Shown: positions 20,476 through 29,859, counted from the stretch's first letter. The stretch is 54,289 nt of DNA from Halopseudomonas aestusnigri (GCF_002197985.1 NZ_NBYK01000011.1:56275-110563), one strand, 5' to 3'. Numbers and translations: made by a program. The notes: generated by a model from the sequence alone, not told the origin.

Positions 20476-21111
20476 ATGCCCCTGACCCATATCGGCATCA
20501 TTCATCAGGATCCGACCTTCCTGATCGTCGACAAGCCGACCCTGTTGCTGTCTGTCCCCGGCCGCGCCGAGGACAACAAGGACTGCCTGATCACCCGCCT
20601 GCAGGATAACGGCTACCCCGAAGCCCGCATCGTTCATCGACTGGACTGGGAAACCTCCGGCCTGCTGGTAATCGCCCGCAACCCCGACGCCCATCGCGAA
20701 CTGTCTCGCCAGTTCCATGACCGCGAGACCGAGAAGGCCTATATCGCCCTGTGCTGGGGCCAGCCCGAAGGCGACGCGGGACATATCGACCTGCCGCTGC
20801 GCTATGATCCACCCAATAAACCGCGGCACATCGTTGACCACGAACTGGGCAAGCACGCACAGACGTTCTGGCGGGTGCTCGAGCGCCATCAGGACTACTG
20901 CCGGGTGGAGCTGACCCCCATTACCGGCCGCTCGCACCAGCTGCGCGTGCACATGCTGGCCATCGGGCATCCACTGCTGGGTGACCGCCTGTACGCCGAG
21001 GGAGCCGCACTCGACGCCTGCCCGCGTCTGGCACTGCACGCCGCGAGACTGACCATCAGCCATCCGGAAACCGGCGAGCGCATGGCATTCGAGAGCCCCT
21101 GCCCGTTCTGA
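20476..21111 (+). CDS. rluA: RluA-family pseudouridine synthase
   Basis: Members convert specific uridines in 23S rRNA and tRNA to pseudouridine. The 211 residues hold the catalytic motif [12 protein letters not shown] with Asp57, the [10 protein letters not shown] motif and [10 protein letters not shown], in the family order. There is no S4 domain, which fits the short RluA rather than RluC/RluD. It follows minE by 42 bases, and the same neighbour order is known in P. aeruginosa. The exact target is inferred from RluA (U746 of 23S and U32 of some tRNAs). Confidence 0.9.
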   Translation: MPLTHIGIIHQDPTFLIVDKPTLLLSVPGRAEDNKDCLITRLQDNGYPEARIVHRLDWETSGLLVIARNPDAHRELSRQFHDRETEKAYIALCWGQPEGDAGHIDLPLRYDPPNKPRHIVDHELGKHAQTFWRVLERHQDYCRVELTPITGRSHQLRVHMLAIGHPLLGDRLYAEGAALDACPRLALHAARLTISHPETGERMAFESPCPF

Positions 21112-21146
21112 ACACGGGCCTGAATTCAACCTTGCAGGAGACCGTC

Positions 21147-22442
21147 ATGCAGGACCAACAGCTTCAGGATCTGGCCGACTTCATCGCCAGTTCACCCACC
21201 CCCTTCCATGCTACCACCACCCTGCGCGAACGCCTGATCGCAGCCGGATTTGAAGCACTGAACGAGCGTGAAGACTGGCAGTTGAAAGCGGGTGGGCGCT
21301 ATCTGGTCAGCCGCAACGACTCCTCGATCATTGCCTTTCAGCTGGGTGCCGAGGGCGCGTTGGCAAGTCGCGGCCTGCGGCTGATCGGGGCGCACACCGA
21401 CAGCCCGTGCCTGCGGGTCAAGCCGCAGCCGGAAAAAGACCAGCAAGGCCTCTGGCAACTGGGCGTGGAGATTTACGGCGGCGCCCTGCTTGCGCCCTGG
21501 TTCGACCGCGACCTGTCGCTGGCCGGCCGCGTGACCTTCCGTCGCGCCGATGGTGCGCTGGAAAGTCGGCTGATCGATTTTCAACGACCAATCGCGGTCA
21601 TTCCCAACCTGGCGATTCACCTCAATCGTGGCGTCAACGACGGTCAGGCGATCAACCCGCAAACCGACATGCCGCCATTGCTGGCACACAGCCTGGAGGC
21701 CGGCCGTGACCTGCGCGCCCTGCTGGCGGCCCAACTGCAACAACAGCACCCGGATTGCACCGACGTTGCCGTGCTGGACTACGAGCTGAGCTTCTACGAC
21801 ACCCAGCCGCCGGCACAGATTGGCCTTGAGGGTGATTTTTTCAGCGCCGCCCGTCTGGACAACCTGCTGTCCTGTCACGCCGGCCTGCAGGCATTGCTGA
21901 ACAGCGATGGCGAGCAACCGTGCCTGCTGGTCTGCACCGACCACGAGGAAATCGGCTCAGCCTCCTGCTGCGGCGCCGACGGCCCCTTCCTTGAGGACGT
22001 GCTGCGCCGCCTGGTGCCGGACGACGCCGAACGGATTCAGCTGATCCAGCGCTCGCTGCTGGTCTCAGCCGACAACGCCCACGCCGTGCACCCGAACTTC
22101 GCCATGAAGCATGACGAAAACCATGGCCCCAAACTCAACGCCGGCCCGGTCATCAAGATCAACAGCAACCAGCGCTACGCCACCAACAGCGAAACCGCTG
22201 CGTTCTTCCGCCACCTTTGCGCCAGTGCAGACGTCCCGGTCCAGGCCTTCGTAGTGCGCAGTGACATGGGCTGCGGCAGCACCATCGGCCCAATCACCGC
22301 GAGCCGTCTGGGCGTGCGCACTGTCGACATCGGCGCGCCGACCTTTGCCATGCACTCGATCCGCGAACTGGCCGGCAGCCGCGACCCGGGCTATCTGATT
22401 ACCGTGCTGACCGCGTTCTACAACAGCGCACAGCTGATCTGA
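21147..22442 (+). CDS. apeB: M18 family aminopeptidase
   Basis: This dinuclear zinc aminopeptidase removes N-terminal residues from peptides in the cytosol. Expected metal-binding and catalytic segments are visible in order: [43 protein letters not shown] and MHSIRE. At 431 residues it is typical of bacterial M18 enzymes. The ATG at 21147 follows CAGGAG at good spacing; a TTG five codons earlier overlaps that Shine-Dalgarno and is rejected. It lies 35 bases after rluA. Confidence 0.94.
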   Translation: MQDQQLQDLADFIASSPTPFHATTTLRERLIAAGFEALNEREDWQLKAGGRYLVSRNDSSIIAFQLGAEGALASRGLRLIGAHTDSPCLRVKPQPEKDQQGLWQLGVEIYGGALLAPWFDRDLSLAGRVTFRRADGALESRLIDFQRPIAVIPNLAIHLNRGVNDGQAINPQTDMPPLLAHSLEAGRDLRALLAAQLQQQHPDCTDVAVLDYELSFYDTQPPAQIGLEGDFFSAARLDNLLSCHAGLQALLNSDGEQPCLLVCTDHEEIGSASCCGADGPFLEDVLRRLVPDDAERIQLIQRSLLVSADNAHAVHPNFAMKHDENHGPKLNAGPVIKINSNQRYATNSETAAFFRHLCASADVPVQAFVVRSDMGCGSTIGPITASRLGVRTVDIGAPTFAMHSIRELAGSRDPGYLITVLTAFYNSAQLI

Positions 22443-22454
22443 GCGCCGCCCTTG

Positions 22455-22528
22455 GCGGACACGCTGCGCTTAGTCCGCCCTACGGACCCGCGCTGTGCTG
22501 CAGGGCGGACTAAGCGCAGCGTGTCCGC
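22455..22528. repeat. perfect 27-bp inverted repeat (REP-like hairpin)
   Basis: Two 27-base arms, starting GCGGACACGCTGCGCTTAG on the left and mirrored exactly on the right, are separated by 20 bases. It lies 12 bases after the apeB stop in the convergent gap before the quinone oxidoreductase. The arm sequence resembles the REP-type palindromes scattered in pseudomonad intergenic regions. It may protect 3' ends or end transcription of apeB. Confidence 0.9.
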
Positions 22529-22574
22529 GAAAGCCCGATCACAACAAGTGCTGGCAGACTCCCGCGCAACACCA

Positions 22575-22610
22575 CAAAAAAGCCCCAAGCGTCAGCAACG
22601 CCTGGGGCTT
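22575..22610 (-). terminator. intrinsic terminator of the quinone oxidoreductase gene
   Basis: On the minus strand the stem AAGCCCCAGGCG/CGCTTGGGGCTT (one mismatch) is followed by TTTTTTG. It lies 24 bases after the stop codon. Confidence 0.85.
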
Positions 22611-22633
22611 GTCGTGGCTCGGAGCGCGGACAA

Positions 22634-23587
22634 TCAGTCTTCGCGCACCAGAATCACCTTGCCGACCACCTGATCACGCGCGAGCTCTTCAAACGCAGCA
22701 GCCGCATCGGCAAACCCGAAGGTTTTTGCCACCATCGGCTTGAGCTCACCGGATGCAAACTGGGGCATCAGGCGCTGCTCCATGTCGGCCAGCAGGGTCG
22801 CCTTGAACTCGGCATCACGGGTCCGCAGGGTCGAGCCGATCAGGCTGATGCGCTTGGCCAGCACCTTGGCCAGATCCAGCGTCGCATCGCGGCCGCCCAT
22901 CAGACCAATCAGTACCCAGCGCGCATCCAGCGCCAAGAGATCCAGATGATCAGCAGCGTAGGTAGCGCCGACCGGATCAAGCGCAACATTGAACGGACCA
23001 AAATCCTTCAGCGCAGCAATCCCGCCCTGACGCAGCACGCCACCCTCGGCACCCAGTTCAACACAGGCATCCAGCTTGTCCTGACTGCCGACACTGACCC
23101 AGCAAGGATTGCCCTGCGCCTTGCACAGCTGAATTGCCGCAGTGCCCACACCACTGGCACCGGCGTGAATCAGCACCTTCTCGCCCGGGCGCGCATTGCC
23201 CAACACAAATACATTCAACCAGGCGGTGCTGAACACCTCAGGAATGGCTGCCGCCTCGGCCCAGTTCAGGTTGTCCGGCACCGCCAGCAGATGGCGCTGG
23301 TCAACCACCACTTCTTCAGCCATACCGCCGCCAGCCAGCAACGCACACACGCGATCACCGATCTTCCAGCGCGCCCCTTCGGTTACCTCGATCACCTCGC
23401 CGGCACACTCCAGGCCCAGCACACGGGTTACCCCGGGTGGCGGTGGATACATACCCGCTTTCTGCAGCAGGTCGGCACGGTTCAAACCGGCGGCCATCAC
23501 ACGAACGCGAACTTCGCCAGATTTCAGCTCTGCAGCAGGCTGGACCTGCCAGGACAGCTCTCCGCCCTCAGCTTGCAATCCTCTCAC
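22634..23587 (-). CDS. NAD(P)H-quinone oxidoreductase, zinc-free MDR family
   Basis: This is a medium-chain reductase of the quinone oxidoreductase/PIG3 type. The GroES-like N-terminal domain contains AAGLNRADLLQKAGMYPPPPG, and the Rossmann domain has HAGASGVGTAAIQL. It lacks the zinc-ligand cysteines of alcohol dehydrogenases, and it ends VVGKVILV. I prefer the GTG at 23587, which gives MRGLQAEGG and has GGAGG just upstream; an ATG six codons earlier would use no ribosome site. Length is then 317. It is the last gene before prc on the opposite strand. Confidence 0.88.
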   Translation of the reverse strand: MRGLQAEGGELSWQVQPAAELKSGEVRVRVMAAGLNRADLLQKAGMYPPPPGVTRVLGLECAGEVIEVTEGARWKIGDRVCALLAGGGMAEEVVVDQRHLLAVPDNLNWAEAAAIPEVFSTAWLNVFVLGNARPGEKVLIHAGASGVGTAAIQLCKAQGNPCWVSVGSQDKLDACVELGAEGGVLRQGGIAALKDFGPFNVALDPVGATYAADHLDLLALDARWVLIGLMGGRDATLDLAKVLAKRISLIGSTLRTRDAEFKATLLADMEQRLMPQFASGELKPMVAKTFGFADAAAAFEELARDQVVGKVILVRED

Positions 23588-23684
23588 GCTACCTCCATAG
23601 TTCATTCAATAGTGGCCATACGCGGGAACTCTGCGCTCCCGTCGGAACTCCAAAAGCATACTCTCTCCGGACACGATACCCCAG

Positions 23685-25781
23685 ATGAAAGGTTTCCCTC
23701 TCCTGCGCCAGTCCTGTCTCATTGCCCTGCTGAGCTTCAGCGGCAGTGTGCTCTCGGCCGAGCAGAATCAAGCCCTCGACCTCGATTCACTGCAGCCGAC
23801 CCGGGATCAGGTCATTGCCAGCCTGAATACCGTCGAATTACTGCGCCGCCACCACTACAACCGCATTCGTCTGGACGACGATCTGTCCGCCCAGATCTAT
23901 GACACCTATATCAAGCAGCTCGACCCCCAGCGCAGCCTGTTTACCCAGCAGGATATCGATGCCTTTGCCGGCAATCGTCTGCGCTTCGACGACCTGCTAA
24001 AGGCTGGCGATCTGAACGTTGGCTTCGCCATGCACAAACGCCAGCTGCAGCGCGTCCAGCAACGTCTGGCCTTCACCCTGGACCTGATCGACAACAAGCT
24101 GGACACGCTTGACTTCAGCAGCGACCAGGAGATTCTGGTTGATCGCGAAGACGCGCCTTGGGTCGCTGACGAACAGGGTCTTGAACAACTCTGGCGCGCA
24201 CAGGCCAAGGACGAGGTACTGCGCCTGAAGCTGGCTGGCAAGGACATGACCGGAATCAAGGAGCTGCTGGGCAAGCGTTACCGTGGCCAGCAGATCCGGA
24301 TCAACCAGACCCGCTCCGAGGATCTGTTCCAGAGCTATATCAACGCCATGGCCCAGGTCTACGATCCGCATACCCAGTACCTCTCGCCGGAAAACGCCGA
24401 GAACTTCGACATCAACATGAGCCTGTCGCTTGAGGGTATCGGTGCGGTACTGCAAAGCGACAACGAATACACCAGGATCGTGCGTCTGGTACCGGCGGGG
24501 CCTGCGCAGCGCAGCCAGCAGCTGGCAACCAGTGACAAGATCATCGGCGTAGCCCAGGGTAACGACGACATGGTCGATGTGGTTGGCTGGCGTCTGGACG
24601 AAGTCGTCAAGCTGATCCGCGGCCCCAAAGGCTCGCCCGTGCGCCTGGAAGTCATCCCGGCCAGCAACCCGCCTGGCGATCTGACCAGCAAGGTAATCCA
24701 GCTGACCCGCGAAGCGGTCAAGCTGGAGGATCAGGCTGCCAAATCGTCGATCATCACGATCAACCAGCAAGGCCACGATTACCGCATCGGCGTGATCGAG
24801 GGGCCCGGTTTTTACATCGACTTCAAGGCCTACCGCCAGGGTGACCCCGACTACCGCAGCACCACCCGTGACGTGCGCCGCCTGCTTGGCGAACTGAGCA
24901 CCCAGAATGTGGACGGCGTCGTGCTGGATCTGCGTGATAACGGTGGCGGCTCACTGCAGGAGGCAACCGAGCTGACCGGCCTGTTTATTGACCAGGGCCC
25001 CACCGTGCAGGTGCGCGACAGCCAGGGTCAGGTCCAGCAACTGGACGACCCGGAAGCCGGTATCGCCTACAACGGCCCGCTGGCCGTGCTGGTCAACCGC
25101 CTGTCTGCCTCGGCCTCGGAAATTTTCGCCGGTGCGATGCAGGACTACGGCCGCGCACTGGTCATCGGCGAGTCCACCTTCGGCAAGGGCACCGTGCAAT
25201 CGATTCAGCCACTCAACCACGGTGAACTCAAGCTGACCCTGGCCAAGTTCTACCGGGTGTCCGGTCAGAGCACCCAGCACCGGGGTGTGGTACCGGACAT
25301 CAGCTATCCGTCGCTGCTCGACAGCAAGGAAATTGGCGAAAGCGCCCTGCCCCACGCCATGCCGTGGGATACCATCGCGCCGGCGCGCTTCCGTGCCAGC
25401 AGCCAGTTGCAGCCGTTCATCTCGCAGCTGCAGAAACAGCACGAGGCGCGTGCAGCGAAGGACCCGGACTTCATCTACACCCTGGCCCGCATCAATCTGG
25501 ATGCCGAGATTCGCGCACAACAGACCGTGCCGCTGAATGAAGCCAAGCGCAAGCAGCGCCAGGACGACTATGAGGCCCGCCTGCTCGCACTGGAAAACCA
25601 GCGCCTGACTGCGCGGGGCGAAGAGCCGCTAAGTACGCTGGAGAACCGCGACCCGCTACTGGAGCCCGACCACAGCGAGGAAAAGGAAAATCAGGCACAG
25701 GACGATGCCTTCCTGGTCGAAACCAGTCACATCCTGCTCGACCTGCTGCAACTCGAGCATCAGGTCGCTACCGTCGACTGA
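23685..25781 (+). CDS. prc: carboxy-terminal processing protease Prc/Tsp
   Basis: Prc is a periplasmic serine protease that degrades proteins by their C-termini, including ssrA-tagged proteins and peptidoglycan hydrolases; in P. aeruginosa it also degrades truncated MucA. The 698-residue product begins with a signal peptide (about residues 1-24). The PDZ domain spans roughly 230-320, followed by the S41 peptidase core. The catalytic dyad is Ser476 in SASASEIF and Lys501 in FGKGT. A C-terminal DUF3340-like helical domain follows. The gene is divergent from the quinone oxidoreductase by a 97-base gap. Confidence 0.95.
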   Translation: MKGFPLLRQSCLIALLSFSGSVLSAEQNQALDLDSLQPTRDQVIASLNTVELLRRHHYNRIRLDDDLSAQIYDTYIKQLDPQRSLFTQQDIDAFAGNRLRFDDLLKAGDLNVGFAMHKRQLQRVQQRLAFTLDLIDNKLDTLDFSSDQEILVDREDAPWVADEQGLEQLWRAQAKDEVLRLKLAGKDMTGIKELLGKRYRGQQIRINQTRSEDLFQSYINAMAQVYDPHTQYLSPENAENFDINMSLSLEGIGAVLQSDNEYTRIVRLVPAGPAQRSQQLATSDKIIGVAQGNDDMVDVVGWRLDEVVKLIRGPKGSPVRLEVIPASNPPGDLTSKVIQLTREAVKLEDQAAKSSIITINQQGHDYRIGVIEGPGFYIDFKAYRQGDPDYRSTTRDVRRLLGELSTQNVDGVVLDLRDNGGGSLQEATELTGLFIDQGPTVQVRDSQGQVQQLDDPEAGIAYNGPLAVLVNRLSASASEIFAGAMQDYGRALVIGESTFGKGTVQSIQPLNHGELKLTLAKFYRVSGQSTQHRGVVPDISYPSLLDSKEIGESALPHAMPWDTIAPARFRASSQLQPFISQLQKQHEARAAKDPDFIYTLARINLDAEIRAQQTVPLNEAKRKQRQDDYEARLLALENQRLTARGEEPLSTLENRDPLLEPDHSEEKENQAQDDAFLVETSHILLDLLQLEHQVATVD

Positions 25782-25793
25782 CCCCGTCCAGCC

Positions 25794-25823
25794 GCCATCC
25801 GACGGCCCATGCCGTCGGATGGC
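25794..25823 (+). terminator. hairpin after prc
   Basis: A perfect 12-bp stem GCCATCCGACGG/CCGTCGGATGGC with a six-base loop lies 12 bases after the prc stop. The following AATCATACTG is not U-rich, so termination would be weak or Rho-assisted. Confidence 0.5.
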
Positions 25824-25830
25824 AATCATA

Positions 25831-25848
25831 CTGTCATCCTTCTGTCAC
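25831..25848 (+). promoter_or_regulatory. Pho box upstream of the EAL-GGDEF gene
   Basis: CTGTCAT-CCTT-CTGTCAC is a near-exact match to the PhoB site (two CTGTCA-type repeats at 11-base period). It lies about 100 bases before the ATG and just after the prc hairpin. No clear -10 is seen, which is common for PhoB-activated promoters. Confidence 0.65.
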
Positions 25849-25950
25849 ACCCCAGTGACACACTTGCGCGGTCAGGACGAATCCCGCGCACGCCTCTAGC
25901 GCGAGCCCGGGCGGCCAGGTACGGCCACTTTCATTTGCCTGGGAACCTCT

Positions 25951-27741
25951 ATGACCGTGTCCGAACAACGTCAGGCCCTCATCTCCATACTCAACCGCGG
26001 CGCGGTCACCAGCCTGTTTCAGCCGATCGTCTCGACGCTGGAAGAGCGTATTGTCGGTTTTGAGGCGCTCAGCCGCGGTCCGTCCGATAGCCCGCTGCAT
26101 TCCCCGGTCACCCTGTTCGCCGCAGCCCGCCACCACGGCATCCTGACCGAATTGGAGATGCTCTGCCGGGATCGCGCCGTCAGCCGCTTCTGCAACCTGA
26201 ACCTGCCGGGCAAGCTATTTCTCAATGTCTCGCCGGAGAGTCTGCTTGAGCATCAGCACTACCCGGGGCGGACACTGGAGATTCTGCAGCGCAATGGACT
26301 CAAGCCTGACCAGGTCGTCATTGAGCTGACGGAGCAGGCACCTATCGAAGACCTGTCACTGCTGCGCAGCGCATTGCATCACTATCGCGACATGGGATTC
26401 TCAATCGCCCTGGATGACCTTGGCGCTGGCTATTCCAGCCTGCGCCTGTGGTCAGAGCTGCAACCGGAGTTTGTGAAGATCGACCGCCATTTTATTGATG
26501 GCATTCACCGAGACCCGGTAAAACGGGAGTTTGTCGCCTCCATCCTGCATATGGCCAAAGCGTCCCGTGCCTGCGTAATCGCAGAGGGTATCGAGCAGCC
26601 CGAAGAGCTGGCAGTGCTGGAGGACATAGGCATCGACTGGGTTCAGGGCTACCTGCTCGGACGCCCAGACAGCCACCCGCGCGTCGACGAAATCCAGCTA
26701 GGCGAACGCATCGGTCAGAGTCCGTCCAGCGTGGTGGATGACGCACCGATTCACAGCCTGCTGCTACCCATACCGGGCGTACCGGACGACACCAAAGTAC
26801 AGACCGTCCTCGACAGCTTTCAGCAGCAGCCAACCCTCAACACCCTGGCGATCATCAATGAGCAGGGTCACCCCGTCGGCGCAGTGCAACGGCATGCCCT
26901 GAGCCATATCATGCTCAAGCCCTTTGCCCAGGAAATCCACAGCCGCAAGCCGATTCGACAGTTGATGGACCCCGACTGCCTGATCGTCGATATCCGTCAG
27001 AGCCTGCAACGTGTCAGCCGACTGCTGACGAGCCGCGCGCGCCAGCGCCTTGAGGATGACTTCATCATTGTCGATCAGGGTATTTACAAGGGACTGGGAC
27101 GCGGGATCGACGTGCTCCGTCAGATCACCGAGCTGAAACTGCAGCAGGCAAGACACGCCAACCCGCTGACCCTGCTGCCTGGCAATATACCGATCCAGCA
27201 GTGCCTGCAACGCCTGCTGGAGCGCGGAGTCGATGCACAGCTGTGCTATATCGACCTGGACAACTTCAAGCCCTTCAACGACCTGTATGGCTATGGCAAG
27301 GGTGACGAAATCCTGCTTGGCCTCGCGCAGCTGCTGCGCGAGCTCTGTGATCCGCGTTGCGACTTCGTCGGCCACATCGGCGGCGACGACTTCATCCTGG
27401 TAATGCAAAGTGACGACTGGCGGGAGCGCCTGCATAGCCTGGATAACCGCTTCCAGCAGCTATGCCGCACCCTGTACCGGGCCGAGCACCTGCAAAGCCG
27501 GAGCTTCACCGCACCCGACCGGGAAGGCCGCTGGCGCAGCCATGATCTGCTGAATCTGTCGATCGGCATTCTGCCCCTGATTGGAAGCCGGGCTCGCCAG
27601 TTCGACCCCGCACGTCTGGCCGAACTGGCGTCCAGGGCAAAGCACGAGGCAAAACGGCAGCGGGGCTTCAGCCTGGTCATTCAGGATCTACCGATTGACG
27701 GTTTCGACGGCAGCGAGCGACACCTCAATCTGTGTAGCTGA
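25951..27741 (+). CDS. EAL-CBS-GGDEF c-di-GMP protein
   Basis: The 596-residue cytosolic protein has an N-terminal EAL phosphodiesterase domain (about 10-245), a paired CBS region (about 255-380) and a C-terminal GGDEF domain (about 390-585). The EAL domain looks intact: FEALSRG (38-40), NVSPES, ELTEQ, ALDDLGAGYSS, VKIDR, AEGIE and VQGYLLGRP. The GGDEF motif is GGDDF (477-481) and no RxxD inhibitory site is present. It may therefore be weakly active or a GTP-sensing regulatory domain. The CBS pair suggests adenylate control. Gene order after prc matches P. aeruginosa PA3257-PA3258 as I recall it. The Pho box links it to phosphate limitation by inference. Confidence 0.92.
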   Translation: MTVSEQRQALISILNRGAVTSLFQPIVSTLEERIVGFEALSRGPSDSPLHSPVTLFAAARHHGILTELEMLCRDRAVSRFCNLNLPGKLFLNVSPESLLEHQHYPGRTLEILQRNGLKPDQVVIELTEQAPIEDLSLLRSALHHYRDMGFSIALDDLGAGYSSLRLWSELQPEFVKIDRHFIDGIHRDPVKREFVASILHMAKASRACVIAEGIEQPEELAVLEDIGIDWVQGYLLGRPDSHPRVDEIQLGERIGQSPSSVVDDAPIHSLLLPIPGVPDDTKVQTVLDSFQQQPTLNTLAIINEQGHPVGAVQRHALSHIMLKPFAQEIHSRKPIRQLMDPDCLIVDIRQSLQRVSRLLTSRARQRLEDDFIIVDQGIYKGLGRGIDVLRQITELKLQQARHANPLTLLPGNIPIQQCLQRLLERGVDAQLCYIDLDNFKPFNDLYGYGKGDEILLGLAQLLRELCDPRCDFVGHIGGDDFILVMQSDDWRERLHSLDNRFQQLCRTLYRAEHLQSRSFTAPDREGRWRSHDLLNLSIGILPLIGSRARQFDPARLAELASRAKHEAKRQRGFSLVIQDLPIDGFDGSERHLNLCS

Positions 27742-27790
27742 ATGCCGGCGTTGATCTATGCTTAGGTAAGTCCAAGATACAGGTCATATC

Positions 27791-28519
27791 GTGAGGCTGA
27801 TACCAATCTATCTGGGGGTGCTGTTGCTGCCGTGGTCGGCTTCCAGCCTTGCCGCCCCCATCAAATGGGGCTTCTCGCCTTCAGATCCGCCTCCGTATGT
27901 GGTGATGGACGGCGCCAGCCTGCAATCCAGCCTGACCAAAGACCTTGGCCAGCTGGTAGCCAATGCTACTGACCGCTCAGTGCTGTTTATCCCGGTACCC
28001 AACAACCGGATCGACGACGCCTTCAACCGAGGGCGAATCGACATTATCTGCAATACCCAACCCTCCTGGCACACTCACCCCGAGCAGCTGCTCTGGAGTG
28101 AGGTGCTGTACGAGGACGCTGACGTCATCGCCACGCGCAGCACCAGCCAGCTTCCCTCCAGCATAAGTGACCTCAGGGGGGCTATGGTGGGTACCACACT
28201 GGGTTACCACTACAGCAGCAAGCTCACGGACGCGTTCGAGAGCGGCCAACTGACCCGCCATGACGTCCGCGATCTCAATACCCGCATCAAGATGCTGGAA
28301 CGCCGCCGCCTAGACGCGACCGTAGAGCTGCGTCGGCCGTTGCAGCACTATCTGCTTGGCAAGCCGGCCGACATCCGCATCAGTGACTGGGAAATCGAGC
28401 GCTTCGCCCTGCGCTGCGCCACGCCGAGACAACCGGAGGACCACCGGCGGTTGATTGATGCCATTCATCGCCTGCTGGATGAGGGGCAGATCACCGACCT
28501 GGTAGACCGCTACCAGTAA
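27791..28519 (+). CDS. periplasmic solute-binding protein, family 3-like
   Basis: This 242-residue exported protein has a signal peptide ending near SSLAAPIKWG and the two-lobe fold of amino-acid-binding proteins. Visible features are the FSPSDPPPYVVMDG opening, an RGRIDIICN block and the GTTLGYHYS motif. It starts with GTG. No ABC permease or ATPase lies nearby, so it is probably an orphan sensor or accessory protein rather than part of a transporter. It begins 49 bases after the EAL-GGDEF gene and may be co-transcribed with it. The ligand is not predictable. Confidence 0.82.
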   Translation: MRLIPIYLGVLLLPWSASSLAAPIKWGFSPSDPPPYVVMDGASLQSSLTKDLGQLVANATDRSVLFIPVPNNRIDDAFNRGRIDIICNTQPSWHTHPEQLLWSEVLYEDADVIATRSTSQLPSSISDLRGAMVGTTLGYHYSSKLTDAFESGQLTRHDVRDLNTRIKMLERRRLDATVELRRPLQHYLLGKPADIRISDWEIERFALRCATPRQPEDHRRLIDAIHRLLDEGQITDLVDRYQ

Positions 28520-28528
28520 CCCCGGAGG

Positions 28529-28551
28529 TTACCCACAGCTTCTGTGGATAA
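28529..28551. promoter_or_regulatory. convergent DnaA-box-like pair
   Basis: TTACCCACA (plus; one base off TTATCCACA) and a perfect TTATCCACA on minus face each other across five bases. The same arrangement recurs at 30986. The surrounding 269-base gap holds no gene; it also contains the FKBP terminator. Confidence 0.45.
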
Positions 28552-28730
28552 GTCTGTGAAGAAAATCAGGAAAAGTCGCTCAAACGCCCGTTTACATGCG
28601 CCTGCAGACAAACCGCGCACATTTTAACCAAAGCAAAAAATGCAGTTTTTTCAGCGAGTTAGCGAGAAGAAGCGGGATCAGAAAAACAGCGGAAAGTAAA
28701 CAGCGGACGTTACCGAAGAATGTGCATAAA

Positions 28731-28782
28731 GGTAACACGGGAACGCCCGGAGGCCTTGCACCGGGCATTCCAACGTGTTACC
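28731..28782 (-). terminator. long hairpin terminating the FKBP gene
   Basis: An outer nine-base stem GGTAACACG/CGTGTTACC encloses an inner ten-base stem GAACGCCCGG/CCGGGCATTC with one G-T pair. On the minus strand it starts seven bases after the FKBP stop and is followed by TTTATG. The weak U-tract lowers certainty. Confidence 0.6.
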
Positions 28783-28788
28783 GCGCGC

Positions 28789-29490
28789 TTACTCGCCGCG
28801 CGGCTTGATCGACATCAGTTCCATGTCGAACACCAGGATGGAGTTCGGCGGGATGACCGGACTCGGGCTACGCGGACCATAGGCCAGCTCGGCCGGCACG
28901 GTAACAGTCCACTTGTCACCAACGTGCATCATCTGCAGCACTTCAACCCAACCCGGAATCACACCAGCCACGGGCAGCTCGGCCGGTTCACCACGCTGAA
29001 CGGAGCTGTCGAACACGGTGCCATCCAGCAGGCGACCTTCGTAGTGAACGACAACCACGTCATCAGCCTGCGGCTGCGGACCGTCCGCATCACCAGATGT
29101 CACCACCTCGTACTGCAGGCCGGAGTCGGTTTCGGTCACGCCGTCTTTGGCGGCATTCTCTTCAAGATACTTCTTGTTGGCATCCAGCGCTTCCTGAGCC
29201 AGCGCCTCGGCGCGCTCCTGGGAGCGCTGCTGCAACTCGTTGAAAGCGTTAGTCAGCTCTTCATCGCCAACACGCTGCTCCTGGCTGCCCAGGGCATCCT
29301 GCAGGCCCAGCGCCAGCGCTTGCGGGTCGATATCACCCAAACCGTCCTGCAGCAAACTCTGACCCATGTTCAGGCCGATGCCGTAAGACGCTTGTTGAAT
29401 GGGAGTAGTGAGTTCCGGTTCATCCTTGTTACAACCGGCCAGAGCCAGAGCCCCGACTGCAATGCTGACTGCCAGCAGATTACGCTTCAT
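28789..29490 (-). CDS. FKBP-type peptidyl-prolyl isomerase lipoprotein
   Basis: This Mip/FkpA-type isomerase speeds proline cis-trans folding in the periplasm. The N-terminal MKRNLLAVSIAVGALALAGC is a lipoprotein signal with lipidated Cys20. A helical dimerisation domain (about 30-120) precedes the C-terminal FKBP domain, with VVVHYEGRLLDGTVFDSS, VIPGWVEVLQ, ELAYGPRSPSP and PNSILVFDMELM. The start at 29490 gives a proper signal peptide; six upstream codons are unlikely to be translated. Length is 233. In P. aeruginosa an FKBP gene also lies next to rdgC. Confidence 0.93.
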   Translation of the reverse strand: MKRNLLAVSIAVGALALAGCNKDEPELTTPIQQASYGIGLNMGQSLLQDGLGDIDPQALALGLQDALGSQEQRVGDEELTNAFNELQQRSQERAEALAQEALDANKKYLEENAAKDGVTETDSGLQYEVVTSGDADGPQPQADDVVVVHYEGRLLDGTVFDSSVQRGEPAELPVAGVIPGWVEVLQMMHVGDKWTVTVPAELAYGPRSPSPVIPPNSILVFDMELMSIKPRGE

Positions 29491-29640
29491 GCTTACCTCA
29501 GTAGACAAGCCCTTTACGGGCGAAAAGAAGCGCCAGCTTAGCAGGGCTTTAAACGTCCGGCTACCGGAAGAAACGGGAATGTGAACAGGTACGGAACGTA
29601 CCGGATAAAACCTGAGGGAAGATACTGCAGGAGGGGGAAA

Positions 29641-29717
29641 TGGCGCAGCGGACGGGACTCGAACCCGCGACCCCCGGCGTGACAGGCCGGTATTCTAACC
29701 AACTGAACTACCGCTGC
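29641..29717 (-). tRNA. tRNA-Asp (GTC)
   Basis: The minus strand forms a class I cloverleaf with acceptor GCAGCGG/CCGCTGC, discriminator G and an encoded CCA. The anticodon loop CTGTCAC gives GTC for aspartate. It follows tRNA-Val by 15 bases on the same transcript. Confidence 0.96.
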
Positions 29718-29732
29718 GCTATTCTTCTCGAG

Positions 29733-29808
29733 TGGTGGGTGATGACGGGATCGAACCGCCGACCCTCTGCTTGTAAGGCAGATGCTCTCCCAGCTGAGCT
29801 AATCACCC
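29733..29808 (-). tRNA. tRNA-Val (TAC)
   Basis: Acceptor GGGTGAT/ATCACCC, discriminator A, encoded CCA and anticodon loop CTTACAA (TAC, valine) are clear on the minus strand. It is the first gene of a two-tRNA unit. Confidence 0.96.
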
Positions 29809-29830
29809 GTTTGCTCTCGAAGTGGTGCGC

Positions 29831-29859
29831 ATTCTAGGGAGCTTTTTCGGTTCTGGCAA
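29831..29859 (-). promoter_or_regulatory. promoter of the tRNA-Val/tRNA-Asp operon
   Basis: TTGCCA and TAGAAT are spaced by 17 bases on the minus strand. The discriminator after the -10 is GC-rich (GCGCACC), as in stringently controlled stable-RNA promoters. Confidence 0.75.
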
